A program made the translations under genes and the position numbers. A stretch of DNA of 10,341 bases from Bacillota bacterium (lineage in GTDB: Bacteria > Bacillota > Clostridia > Christensenellales > Aristaeellaceae), in contig JAEZLW010000186.1 in assembly GCA_023415145.1 (NCBI GenBank), positions 1-10,341 of the forward strand. The letters are read 5' to 3'. Below the pieces are notes generated by a model. It was not told the origin of the DNA and did no database searches. It saw only the letters and a list, made by a program, of their open reading frames with translations. Positions 1 to 6,965 of the stretch are shown piece after piece (position 1 is the first letter of the stretch; each line of letters starts with the position of its first letter).

Positions 1-40
1 TTTTATGCTTGATGTTGGCCCACTTGGAATGCCCGGACAT
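1..40 (-). CDS. yebC: YebC/PmpR family protein, N-terminal fragment (runs off the window)
   Basis: Read on the minus strand from ATG at 40-38, the frame gives M-S-G-H-S-K-W-A-N-I-K-H-K, which is the near-invariant N-terminus of the YebC/PmpR/TACO1 family. A ribosome binding site GGGAGGGG lies just upstream (about 45-52 on the plus strand), a few bases from the ATG. Family members are about 240-250 residues and cytoplasmic. They have been described as transcriptional regulators (PmpR) and more recently as factors that help ribosomes through difficult sequences such as proline stretches. Only 13 codons are inside the window, so nothing can be said about the rest of the gene. Identity is nevertheless strong because this N-terminal motif is so distinctive. 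The gene diverges from the plus-strand operon beginning at 219. Confidence 0.9.
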   Translation of the reverse strand, partial: MSGHSKWANIKHK

Positions 41-80
41 AATACCCCTCCCAAGGTGCATGAATTCCATGAAACGTAAT

Positions 81-110
81 ATTTTAGCATGGATAGCGCT
101 TGCCCGTCAA
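81..110 (-). promoter_or_regulatory. sigma-A-type promoter for yebC
   Basis: On the minus strand TTGACG (110-105) is followed by an 18-nt spacer and TAAAAT (86-81). The spacer ends in TGC, giving an extended -10 (TGC-TAAAAT). Transcription would start near 74, leaving a leader of about 34 nt before the yebC ATG. Two near-consensus boxes at correct spacing directly upstream of a confidently placed start make this credible. It is not experimentally shown. Confidence 0.65.
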
Positions 111-164
111 CTGCTACACAAAGCGAACCATGAGGGCTTGGTAGATTCTACATTGGGACAAACC

Positions 165-193
165 TTGCACGCGGGGGCCAAATGTTGTAAAAT
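165..193 (+). promoter_or_regulatory. sigma-A-type promoter for the DUF3298-ftsK pair
   Basis: TTGCAC (165-170), a 17-nt spacer and TAAAAT (188-193) form a near-consensus promoter about 25 nt upstream of the start codon at 219. The predicted start point near 200 leaves a very short leader holding only the ribosome binding site AAAGGAGGT (204-212). It is divergent from the yebC promoter, with the two -35 boxes about 54 nt apart. Confidence 0.6.
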
Positions 194-218
194 AGGAATC
201 TATAAAGGAGGTGCGGTC

Positions 219-1391
219 ATGAAACGTATAACCCGTGGCATGATGATTCTGCTGGCTGTACTGCTGGCTTTTCATGTGCAGGCGCTGGCCGGGCCGGACG
301 CTCTTTCAGATGCGCGTGTGACGCCTATGGCGGCGCAAAACGATTATGGCAGCGTAACATATCCTTATCTGGAAGGTCTTCCCGATGCCACCGTACAGGA
401 TACCGTAAACAAGGCCATCTATGATGCCGCACAGATCGGAAACCGCTTAAGCACATTAAATAGCCTTTCGAAAGACGGCTGGGGCCTTACGGTCACGTAC
501 AAAGATTCGCTGGTGAACGGCATATTGTCGGTAGCCGTTTCGGCATACGGAGAAATGGCAAACGGCCGTATGGGGCAAAACTACACCACCGTAAACTACA
601 ACCTTACAACCGGCCAGCCAATCACAGCAGCCGACCTGTTCTCCGATTTGGAGGGCGCATTTTCGCTCATGGAGCAAAAGCTGGAGGACGAGGTGCGGCC
701 TCAATTGTCCGGCTATCTGGAGAACGATACGCTGACGCCCATTCCAAGGGACAACTTCTTCCTGACACCCGATTCCATCACCTTCTACTATCCCCAGGAT
801 CAGTTCTCCATGCTATCGGGCTACAGCGGCGCATGCAGCTTTGCCTTTTATGAGTTGAAGGATTACCTGAAAGTCTCGGATGGCAGCGTGCTTTTAACCC
901 TTGGCACAGACGAATTTCTTCAGATCACCGCTGATACCGCCGCCCGTGTAGGGGAAACGGTGACCGCGGGGAAACTGCCGGGCATCGGGGCGCAAATTGG
1001 CGACAGCCTGATAGAGCGCTTGGATGAATACCGCCTGCTGGTGGACCCGGATTATTATCCCGGCGGCCGGTTCTTTGAAACGGAAGCGCCGGAGCTTCGC
1101 TTGGTGTGGCTATTGACCGACGCTTTGACCGAAGATTACGATCACAGCCAGGTGCTTGGCCTCCGGGCCGACAGGATCAACCTGTACGGCATCCAAACGG
1201 GGATCACCACCATCGACCAGTGGCGCGCTGCCCTGGGCCAGCCGCAAAGCAGCGCCGCGGTTGATGAAGCCACGGCCGGGGATTACCGCCTGTCTTCCGG
1301 CACCAGCGACTATTATACCTATGGTGAAAACAAGCTGCGTTTGCACGCCAACGATGAGGGCGTTTTGGAAAGCGTACAGTTGCTGAGATAA
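219..1391 (+). CDS. secreted DUF4163/DUF3298 (RsiV/PdaC-like) envelope protein
   Basis: The open frame reaches back to position 9, but the ATG at 219 is chosen. It is preceded by AAAGGAGGT at ideal spacing and begins a clean signal peptide: K2 R3 ... a hydrophobic stretch at about 8-20, and an A-L-A|G cleavage site near residue 24. The mature protein (product 390 aa) has a DUF4163-like segment at about 35-110. Next comes a DUF3298 core with the characteristic NYNLTTGQPITAADLF (about 126-141) and the GACSFAFYELKDYL end (about 204-217). This domain pair occurs in the lysozyme-sensing anti-sigma factor RsiV and the deacetylase PdaC, so an extracytoplasmic wall-related role is likely. No anti-sigma or deacetylase domain is seen. 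The C-terminal part (about 325-390) has the pattern 'YGIQTGITTIDQWRAALGQP ... DYYTYGENKLRL', which looks like a small BamE/SmpA-type alpha-beta unit (inference). Probably co-transcribed with ftsK. Confidence 0.8.
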   Translation: MKRITRGMMILLAVLLAFHVQALAGPDALSDARVTPMAAQNDYGSVTYPYLEGLPDATVQDTVNKAIYDAAQIGNRLSTLNSLSKDGWGLTVTYKDSLVNGILSVAVSAYGEMANGRMGQNYTTVNYNLTTGQPITAADLFSDLEGAFSLMEQKLEDEVRPQLSGYLENDTLTPIPRDNFFLTPDSITFYYPQDQFSMLSGYSGACSFAFYELKDYLKVSDGSVLLTLGTDEFLQITADTAARVGETVTAGKLPGIGAQIGDSLIERLDEYRLLVDPDYYPGGRFFETEAPELRLVWLLTDALTEDYDHSQVLGLRADRINLYGIQTGITTIDQWRAALGQPQSSAAVDEATAGDYRLSSGTSDYYTYGENKLRLHANDEGVLESVQLLR

Positions 1392-1419
1392 CAAACTGAA
1401 AACACCCCCGGAGGGATAT

Positions 1420-4074
1420 ATGCAAAAGCAAAAGGGAACTGCACCCAAAAAGAAGGCTCAGGTCTATTCGCCGGAGGCCTTGCTTTTGCGTACCATTATT
1501 GGCATTGTGCTGCTTTCAGTGGGCGCTTTGGCCTTTGTATCCCTGATTACAGAAATAGAGGGCGAAGTCTTTAGGCTGGTCCGCCCGGTGGTACAGGGAC
1601 TGGCGGGGGGATTATGCCTGCTGCTGCCTCTGTTTGTGGCCTGGGCCGGGGTGCTGGTGGCCTTTTCCGCAAGAAAAAAAATGAAGTCGCGGGCCATATT
1701 GCTTTCCTTTACGGTTTATTTGTGCCTGCTTGCGCTGATCGTGCTGGTATCCCACCATCCGGATACCAGGGGGCCGTACATCGACATGACGCTGATGGAT
1801 TACATCAGGATTGTCAACCAGGGAAACATGGCCGTCAACCCTGACAATTATCCTGATTATTTGAAGCAGGCGTATTTGCTTTGCAGCCCAAGGGGCGAAA
1901 GCGGCGGGCTGTTGGGCATGCTCCTGGCCTGGCCGCTGTACATGGGCCTTGGCATCGCGGGCGGCGTGGCGGTGCTGGGCCTTTCCATCCTGGGTCTGTT
2001 GATCCTCCTGTCCAGGCTGGATGTGAGGACCATCGCCTACAACCTTAAGGAACGCTCATCGCAGCGCCGGGAGGTAAGGGAGCAGGAGGCCATGCGACGC
2101 CAGGCGGAGGATGAAGCCTGGCGTCTTCAGGAAGCCCAGCGGCAGGCGGCGGCGCGTGTTCAAAACCCGCCCATGCCCGCCTATCAGCGGCGGCAGCGGG
2201 ATATGCAGCCTGCCCCCGCTCCCGGGTTTCATTGGCGCGGCCCGGATTTGTACGATGAAGCCATTGCGCCGGAGGGCGGCAGCGCGCCCATGGACGTGGC
2301 CGGAGCCATGAAAAAAGCCAAGGGCCGCAAAGCGATGGAACAATCGCCTTACGCACCGCCGCCCAACAGGGAGGATGATCTGCCCTGGGAGGAGGACCCG
2401 GATACCGCCCAGCAGTTGGACAGCCGCCGCAGCATTTTAAAACCCATTCGCTTCCCCACGCAAAAAACGGCCCCTGCCGCGCAGCCCGATTTTCCGACAG
2501 TAACCACGCCCAAAGTGCCTCAAGAGCCGCGCATGAGCGGGCAGCGCATGGACGAGCCTGACTTGAAGTTGCCGCCCCCAAAGGCGAAAAAAACACAGCA
2601 GCTTCAAATGCAGCTTCCGCCGCCCTACGCCTATCCCACGCTGGACATGCTGAAAATGCCCAGGCGCTCGCAGATAGATACGCGCCAGGAGGACGAGCAG
2701 CGCGCCGCCATTTTGGAAGAAACGCTGCAAAGCTTTGGCATCAGCGCGCAAGTCAAGCAGGTCACCCACGGCCCGACAGTCACCAGGTTCGAGCTGGAGC
2801 TGGCCTCCGGTATCAACGTCAAGCGCATCACCGGCCTCACCGATACCATCGCCATGAACCTGGCGGCCGGCGGCGTGCGCATTGAGGCCCCCATCCCCAA
2901 CAAGGCACTGGTGGGGGTGGAAGTGCCCAACCGGGAGATCATCAGTGTTTCCCTTCGGGAAGTGCTGGAAAGCGAAGACATGAACAGGGCAGATTCACCC
3001 CTGTCCGTAGCGCTGGGCAAGGATATTGCCGGCACACCCATCATCTGCGACCTTGGCAAGATGCCGCATCTTTTGATTGCCGGTGCTACCGGCAGCGGCA
3101 AGTCGGTGTGCATCAACAGCATCATTTGCAGCTTGCTCTTCCGCACCTCCCCCAAGCAGGTGCGCATGCTTCTAATCGACCCCAAGGTGGTGGAACTGCA
3201 ATGCTACAACGGCATTCCGCACCTGTTGACGCCTGTGGTCAGCGACCCCCACAAGGCTGCCGGTGCGCTGACCTGGGCCGTGCAGGAAATGATGGAGCGC
3301 TATCAAAAGTTCAAGGAGCGCAACGTGCGCGGCATCACCGGCTACAACGCAGCCCTCATGGAAGGCGAGGAGGCCATGCCCCGCATCGTCGTGATCATCG
3401 ATGAATTGGCGGACCTGATGATGGCCAGCAAGCGGGAGGTGGAAGAATCCATCTGCCGCATCGCCCAACTGGCCAGGGCCGCCGGCATCCACCTGGTGGT
3501 GGCCACCCAGCGCCCGTCGGTGGACGTTATCACGGGGCTCATCAAAAACAACCTGCCTTCGCGTATCGCCTTTGCCGTGGCATCCAGCATTGACGCCCGC
3601 ACCATCATGGAACGGGCCGGGGCCGAAAAGCTGCTGGGCAAGGGGGACATGCTCTACGCACCCGCCGGGGCGCTGGCGCCGCTTAGGGTGCAGGGCTCCT
3701 TCGTGTCCGACGACGAGGTGAACCGCGTCACCGATTTCATACGCTCCCATTCCAGCCCGGACTATGACCCCAACGTGCAGGAGCTGCTGGATCAGACCTC
3801 GTCCCCCTCGTCCATGGCCCCCGACGCGGCGGATGCCACCGGCGACGATGGCGATACGCTGGACGAGCTATTGTCCCAAGCCATTGAAATGGCCATTACG
3901 GAAGGGCAAACCTCCATTTCCATGCTCCAACGGAAAATGCGCATCGGCTATGCCCGGGCGGGCCGCCTCATCGATGAAATGACAAAGCGCGGCATCATCA
4001 GTCAGGCCGCCGGGGCCAAGCCGCGCAAGGTGCTCATATCGCAGGAAGAGTTCGACAGGATGGATTTTTCGTAA
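1420..4074 (+). CDS. ftsK: DNA translocase FtsK/SpoIIIE
   Basis: This is a hexameric ATPase that pumps double-stranded DNA through the division septum; in sporulating Firmicutes the paralogue fills the forespore. The 884-aa length is normal for the Firmicutes type. Residues about 21-43, 58-82, 91-110 and 163-200 are hydrophobic and make the N-terminal membrane anchor, the last being long enough for one or two passes. A charged, Arg/Gln/Glu-rich stretch (about 207-260) and a Pro-rich linker to about 400 follow. The motor has an alpha/beta part (about 405-545), Walker A GATGSGKS at 555-562, Walker B RIVVIIDE with D661/E662, and the conserved ATQRPS at 695-700. The gamma winged-helix domain that reads orienting DNA sequences spans about 815-877. 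The ATG has GGAGGG 4 nt upstream. It starts 28 nt after the preceding gene, so one transcript is likely. It ends with tandem TAA TAA. Confidence 0.96.
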   Translation: MQKQKGTAPKKKAQVYSPEALLLRTIIGIVLLSVGALAFVSLITEIEGEVFRLVRPVVQGLAGGLCLLLPLFVAWAGVLVAFSARKKMKSRAILLSFTVYLCLLALIVLVSHHPDTRGPYIDMTLMDYIRIVNQGNMAVNPDNYPDYLKQAYLLCSPRGESGGLLGMLLAWPLYMGLGIAGGVAVLGLSILGLLILLSRLDVRTIAYNLKERSSQRREVREQEAMRRQAEDEAWRLQEAQRQAAARVQNPPMPAYQRRQRDMQPAPAPGFHWRGPDLYDEAIAPEGGSAPMDVAGAMKKAKGRKAMEQSPYAPPPNREDDLPWEEDPDTAQQLDSRRSILKPIRFPTQKTAPAAQPDFPTVTTPKVPQEPRMSGQRMDEPDLKLPPPKAKKTQQLQMQLPPPYAYPTLDMLKMPRRSQIDTRQEDEQRAAILEETLQSFGISAQVKQVTHGPTVTRFELELASGINVKRITGLTDTIAMNLAAGGVRIEAPIPNKALVGVEVPNREIISVSLREVLESEDMNRADSPLSVALGKDIAGTPIICDLGKMPHLLIAGATGSGKSVCINSIICSLLFRTSPKQVRMLLIDPKVVELQCYNGIPHLLTPVVSDPHKAAGALTWAVQEMMERYQKFKERNVRGITGYNAALMEGEEAMPRIVVIIDELADLMMASKREVEESICRIAQLARAAGIHLVVATQRPSVDVITGLIKNNLPSRIAFAVASSIDARTIMERAGAEKLLGKGDMLYAPAGALAPLRVQGSFVSDDEVNRVTDFIRSHSSPDYDPNVQELLDQTSSPSSMAPDAADATGDDGDTLDELLSQAIEMAITEGQTSISMLQRKMRIGYARAGRLIDEMTKRGIISQAAGAKPRKVLISQEEFDRMDFS

Positions 4075-4096
4075 TAAAGGTTTTGGAAATGCTTAC

Positions 4097-4130
4097 GGGA
4101 AGGGCTTCTTTTGAAAAAGAGGCCCTTCCC
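4097..4130 (+). terminator. strong hairpin after ftsK, possible terminator
   Basis: GGGAAGGGC (4097-4105) pairs with the 3' arm ending GCCCTTCCC (4122-4130). The pairing continues inward through TTCTTT against AAAGAG with one G-U pair, giving a stem of about 14-15 bp and a tiny loop around 4113. It lies 23 nt after the ftsK stop. There is no T-run on either side, so classical intrinsic termination is doubtful. It may instead protect the 3' end of the message. Confidence 0.45.
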
Positions 4131-4142
4131 CTTCCGCAAATT

Positions 4143-4310
4143 CAATCGTCGCACTGGTTCGCTACCGCTTGCAACCCCGGAGGCTCAATCGTCGCATCGC
4201 AACGCTGCCGCTCGCGCTGCTCGTTTCGCTCGCTTCCTCCGCTTCGCTTCATCCCTCCATCTGGCTCAATCGTCGCCGCAGTTCGCTACCGCTTCTGCGG
4301 CTCGTTTCGC
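4143..4310. repeat. three-copy intergenic repeat with constant blocks and variable 5-nt pieces
   Basis: The block CAATCGTCGC occurs at 4143-4152, 4186-4195 and 4267-4276. In each copy a variable 5-mer follows (ACTGG, ATCGC, CGCAG), then TTCGCTACCGCTT exactly at 4158-4170 and 4282-4294, and a 9/13 match at 4201-4213. Copies 2 and 3 also share GCTCGTTTCGC (4219-4229 and 4300-4310) at the same offset, so they are 44-nt units. In copy 3 the variable pieces CGCAG and CTGCG are complementary and extend to a 7-bp stem, GCCGCAG (4275-4281) with CTGCGGC (4295-4301). In copy 2 the equivalent pieces are complementary at 4 of 5 positions. Copy 1 does not pair this way. No element family is recognised with certainty. 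Confidence 0.75.
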
Positions 4311-4336
4311 CAGCCTCCTTCACCCCTCCCTCATCC

Positions 4337-4373
4337 GCCACTGGCGGGGTCGGGGTTACGGAGCCACTGGCGG
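4337..4373. repeat. 11-nt direct repeat GCCACTGGCGG, two copies
   Basis: GCCACTGGCGG lies at 4337-4347 and 4363-4373, 26 nt apart. Each copy is itself partly palindromic: the first reads CCGCC-ACT-GGCGG at 4335-4347. It directly follows the three-copy repeat and is probably part of the same intergenic element. Confidence 0.6.
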
Positions 4374-4414
4374 CGCTCGGTTCGCTCACCCATCCCAGAA
4401 AACTTTCCTTTATG

Positions 4415-4432
4415 AAAGAGGGTTGTCAATTG
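4415..4432 (+). promoter_or_regulatory. ribosome binding site that selects a TTG start
   Basis: AAAGAGGG (4415-4422) sits 7 nt before TTG at 4430-4432. The in-frame ATG at 4412 has no purine-rich site at a useful distance and lies 3 nt upstream of this one. Translation from the TTG begins with the family-typical 'KILLKNGLIVDGTG', so the TTG is the likely true start. Confidence 0.7.
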
Positions 4433-6013
4433 AAAATACTGCTGAAAAATGGCCTGATCGTGGATGGGACAGGGGTAAAAGCATTTCAAGCCGACCTATT
4501 GATCGATGGTGAGCGCATTGCGGCCATCGGCAGCATGAGTGAGGCTTGCGCCGATGAAATAATCGATTTGTCCGGCATGTGCATCGCTCCGGGCTTTATC
4601 GACGCCCATTCCCACAACGACTGGTTTGCAGCACGGCCTGACAACCAGCGCTTTTTTGCACCGTTTATACAGCAGGGTATCACCACGCAGGTTACGGGAA
4701 ACTGCGGTTTTTCGCCCTTTGGGTTTGAGGAGAAGACGTCGCATAAAGCGCTGTTGGGCAGCGGACTTTTCTCCATGGCGGGGATGGAGGAAGGAGATTA
4801 TTCGCGCTTAACTGGTTTTGCTGTGCGCTGCAAAAGCCTTCCGCTAAACATAGTTCCTTTGTATGGGCATATGAGCGGAAGAATTTCCATCAGCGGATAT
4901 GAAAACAGGCCATTGACTGAGCCGGAGCTAACACGCCTGGACAGCATGATGGAGCAGGCGCTTTCGGATGGCGCTGCAGGCATCTCCCTGGGGCTCATGT
5001 ACGAACCGGACCGCTACGCGCCCTACAATGAACTGAAGCGTGCAGCCCAGATCGCCTTCCGCCATGGCAAAATACTCAGCGTGCACGCCAGGGCGTGCTC
5101 CGCCGCGTCCACCTCCTATCAGCCGCCTGTGGGGGGCCGTGCGCACAACCTGCGTGCGCTGGATGAAATGATTCAAATCGCCCGGGAAACGGGCGTGAAG
5201 GTGCAGTTTTCCCATTTGATCTTTGTAGGCTCCAAAACGTGGCGAACGGTGGATGAAGCGCTTGATATCATTCATAAGGCCAACAGCGAGGGCTTGGAAT
5301 TCATGTATGACTCCTATGCCATGACCTGCGGCGCATCGGTGATTACAGTCATTATGCCGGCGTGGTATTTGAGCCTTTCCCCCGAAAAGCAGCGATCCCC
5401 ATTGGCGCGTGCGCGCATTGCGCTGGAGATTAGCGTAACCAAACGTATTCTGGGTTTCGATTTCAACGACATCGTGATGGCCTTTGTAAACGATGGACTG
5501 GAAGCGCTGTGTGGCAAGAGCGTCCATCAGATCGCACAGGAATGGCGCATGAGCGACCTTAACGCGTATATGAAACTGGTGGAGTTAAGTGAGGGCAAAG
5601 GCCGTGTACTGATGCACAAGTATCTGACGGACGGCATTTTGAATAGGTTGATGAATGATCCCAATTGCCTGTGCATGACCGATGCATGGCTCGAGGATTT
5701 GGGCATACAAAATCCGGCGTGCATGAGCTGTTTCCCCGAGTTTTTACGCCTTGCAAGAGAGCACAACATGCTTGAAAAGACCGTTCGGCAGATGACCGGT
5801 GCAACAGCCGACCGTTTCCGCATCCCCCATCGTGGCTATCTGAAAGAAGGTTGCATTGCGGACATCACCGTGTTCGATCCAAAGCAGATACGGCCATCTC
5901 AGACGCCGGAAGGACGGCCCCACGGGATGATACAGGTGTATATCGCCGGGCAGCCGGTGCTTCATGACGGAGAGTTGGCGAAAGATGGCCTCGGGCGTAT
6001 GCTGCTGCAATAA
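4430..6013 (+). CDS. N-acyl-D-amino-acid deacylase (D-aminoacylase family amidohydrolase)
   Basis: This is a cytoplasmic zinc amidohydrolase that releases a free D-amino acid from an N-acyl-D-amino acid. Counting from the TTG start (527 aa, family-sized), the N-terminal 'LLKNGLIVDGTG' beta strand begins the small composite domain. H60 and H62 (in DAHSHND) are the first metal ligands. C92 in TGNCGF is the metal-bridging cysteine typical of D-aminoacylase rather than the carboxylated lysine of other amidohydrolases. 'GAAGISLGLMYEP' is a family signature. H219 (SVHARA), H262 (FSHL) and D418 (MTDAW) fit the remaining ligands and catalytic acid. The end, 'ADRFRIPHRGYLKEGCIADITVFDP', is the usual C-terminal signature. 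No signal peptide is seen. The preferred acyl group and side chain cannot be read from the sequence; it could act on cell-wall-derived or racemised D-amino acids. It is in an operon with the metallopeptidase 25 nt downstream. A start at 4169 would add 87 residues encoded by repeats and is rejected. Confidence 0.88.
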   Translation: MKILLKNGLIVDGTGVKAFQADLLIDGERIAAIGSMSEACADEIIDLSGMCIAPGFIDAHSHNDWFAARPDNQRFFAPFIQQGITTQVTGNCGFSPFGFEEKTSHKALLGSGLFSMAGMEEGDYSRLTGFAVRCKSLPLNIVPLYGHMSGRISISGYENRPLTEPELTRLDSMMEQALSDGAAGISLGLMYEPDRYAPYNELKRAAQIAFRHGKILSVHARACSAASTSYQPPVGGRAHNLRALDEMIQIARETGVKVQFSHLIFVGSKTWRTVDEALDIIHKANSEGLEFMYDSYAMTCGASVITVIMPAWYLSLSPEKQRSPLARARIALEISVTKRILGFDFNDIVMAFVNDGLEALCGKSVHQIAQEWRMSDLNAYMKLVELSEGKGRVLMHKYLTDGILNRLMNDPNCLCMTDAWLEDLGIQNPACMSCFPEFLRLAREHNMLEKTVRQMTGATADRFRIPHRGYLKEGCIADITVFDPKQIRPSQTPEGRPHGMIQVYIAGQPVLHDGELAKDGLGRMLLQ

Positions 6014-6025
6014 AACAGAGGACGT

Positions 6026-6041
6026 AGAGGGACGTTTTGTG
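6026..6041 (+). promoter_or_regulatory. ribosome binding site that selects a GTG start
   Basis: AGAGGG (6026-6031) is followed after 7 nt by GTG (6039-6041). The alternative ATG at 5964 lies 50 nt inside the preceding gene without a clear ribosome binding site, and its extra 25 residues match nothing in the family. The frame from GTG opens with VDKVHYELTRKSVKNINLRI, which looks like a family N-terminus. Confidence 0.65.
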
Positions 6042-6728
6042 GACAAGGTACACTACGAGCTGACACGGAAGTCTGTAAAGAACATCAACCTTCGGATACG
6101 GCCGGATGGCACAGTGGCGGTATCCGCGCCCCGCAGCATCCCCCGGGATGTCATCGACACGTTTGTGAACAGCCGCCATCAATGGATTGAGGATGCGCAA
6201 AAACGGGCGAAAAGCCAGGCACTGCCGCCTTGGGCGCCGGAAAATGTATGTGACGGATGCACCGTTTCGTATCTGGGGAAGCCTTGCATTCTTCATGTAT
6301 TGGCTGCAAACAGCGCACGGATGGAATTTTGGGCAAGCGGGATCACGCTGTTTAAAGATCCACAAAACAAGGAAGCCTGCGCGAAGCATTTCAAAAGCGG
6401 CTGGGAAAAACGGTGCCTTAATGTGTTTGAGCCTATTCTTAAAACCCAGGCAAAGCTTCTTTCTCAAGCCGTGCCAAGCCATACGTTGAAAATACGGGAT
6501 ATGAAAAGCCGCTGGGGCACCTGCAACGTGAAAAAAGGCATCATCACCCTTTCCAGCCGCCTGTTGCAGTATCCCGAAGGCTGCATCGCCTATGTGGCGC
6601 TTCATGAGCTGCTGCACTTTTTCCATCCGAACCACGGGGCAGGCTTTTACCGTTCTTTGGAAAGCGTATGGCCTGAGTGGAAGAAGGAGAAGGAGCTGTT
6701 GAAGAAAGGGATTGTCCGTGCCTCCTGA
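6039..6728 (+). CDS. YgjP/SprT-like zinc metallopeptidase (DUF45, M48-related)
   Basis: The product is 229 aa from the GTG start. The N-terminal part, 'YELTRKSVKNINLRIRPDGTVAVSAP', and the following 'FVNSRHQWIEDAQKRA' are hallmarks of the YgjP-like family. M-K-S-R-W-G-T-C at 155-162 matches the conserved SRWGSC box. The zinc site is H189-E-L-L-H193, with a third ligand H199 in HPNHG, so HExxH plus a His six residues later. It has no signal peptide or membrane segment and should be cytoplasmic. Members are predicted metal-dependent peptidases whose physiological substrates are largely unknown. It follows the deacylase by 25 nt and is probably co-transcribed, perhaps a salvage pairing of peptidase and D-amino-acid deacylase, which is inference. 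The zinc motif is complete, so the protein is likely active. Confidence 0.87.
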   Translation: MDKVHYELTRKSVKNINLRIRPDGTVAVSAPRSIPRDVIDTFVNSRHQWIEDAQKRAKSQALPPWAPENVCDGCTVSYLGKPCILHVLAANSARMEFWASGITLFKDPQNKEACAKHFKSGWEKRCLNVFEPILKTQAKLLSQAVPSHTLKIRDMKSRWGTCNVKKGIITLSSRLLQYPEGCIAYVALHELLHFFHPNHGAGFYRSLESVWPEWKKEKELLKKGIVRAS

Positions 6729-6965
6729 TACGATACGTTGTCTATGCCATTTTGGATACTGATTCCCCTCCGACAACTCTGCCAGGAACTGCCCGCAGAA
6801 CAAAAGCTCTGCGGGCATACGTTTGCCATGCATACGGGTTAGATCGCACATCCTTATATAAAAGCCGATGTGACCTGAAACAGATGCCATCCTACACATC
6901 ATCGGAAAAAGAGAATAGCATGTAAGTGGCGGGCCTATGCCCCCAGTACAAAGGAGGTTGTCATC
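6729..6965. other. spacer before the Cys-rich protein gene
   Basis: This 237-nt stretch contains one clear hairpin (6791-6816) and the ribosome binding site AAGGAGG (6951-6957) of the next gene. A TATATAAA stretch at 6855-6862 could be a -10 region, but no matching -35 is seen at the right spacing. CATACGTT at 6816-6823 has 7 of 8 matches to the sporulation sigma-E -10 consensus, but lacks a convincing -35 and overlaps the hairpin. I do not call a promoter. No gene is supported. Confidence 0.6.
6791..6816 (+). terminator. hairpin after the metallopeptidase gene
   Basis: GCCCGCAGA (6791-6799) and TCTGCGGGC (6808-6816) form a perfect 9-bp stem with the 8-nt loop ACAAAAGC, 63 nt after the stop codon. 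The following bases (ATACGTTT) hold only a weak T-run. Position and strength suggest it ends the deacylase-peptidase transcript, but the weak T-run leaves this open. Confidence 0.5.

Larger units (their letters stand above)
4075..4429. other. 355-nt spacer between ftsK and the deacylase gene, rich in repeats
   Basis: Long open frames cross this stretch on the plus strand in several frames, but their products are Ser/Arg/Pro/Leu-rich and resemble nothing known. They arise from a biased TCGC/CTCC-rich sequence with few stop codons. The spacer contains a strong hairpin just after ftsK, then a repeat array, then paired 11-nt repeats. The minus strand reads as purine-rich GCGA/GCGG runs. I see no supported gene here. 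Confidence 0.75.

Noticed and set aside
2045..2596. A 183-codon minus-strand frame inside ftsK.
   Set aside because: It lies opposite the Pro/Gln-rich linker of FtsK and is Pro/Arg/Ala-rich with no family match.
4143..4310. CRISPR array.
   Set aside because: The copies are too few, the spacing is irregular (43 and 81 nt), the similarity continues across the would-be spacers, and no cas gene is present.
4169..4429. An 87-residue N-terminal extension of the deacylase.
   Set aside because: It is encoded by the repeat region, has low-complexity Ser/Leu/Pro/Arg content, and the family N-terminus begins exactly after the TTG at 4430.
6816..6823. A sigma-E-like -10 (CATACGTT) upstream of the Cys-rich gene, which would support a sporulation role.
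   Set aside because: No acceptable -35 is found at the needed spacing and the site overlaps the 3' end of a hairpin, so it is not strong enough to call.
5865..6902. A 345-codon open frame on the minus strand, opposite the deacylase end and the metallopeptidase gene.
   Set aside because: It lies antisense to two confidently identified genes, has no recognisable domain, and its composition is that expected from the complementary reading of GC-rich codons.
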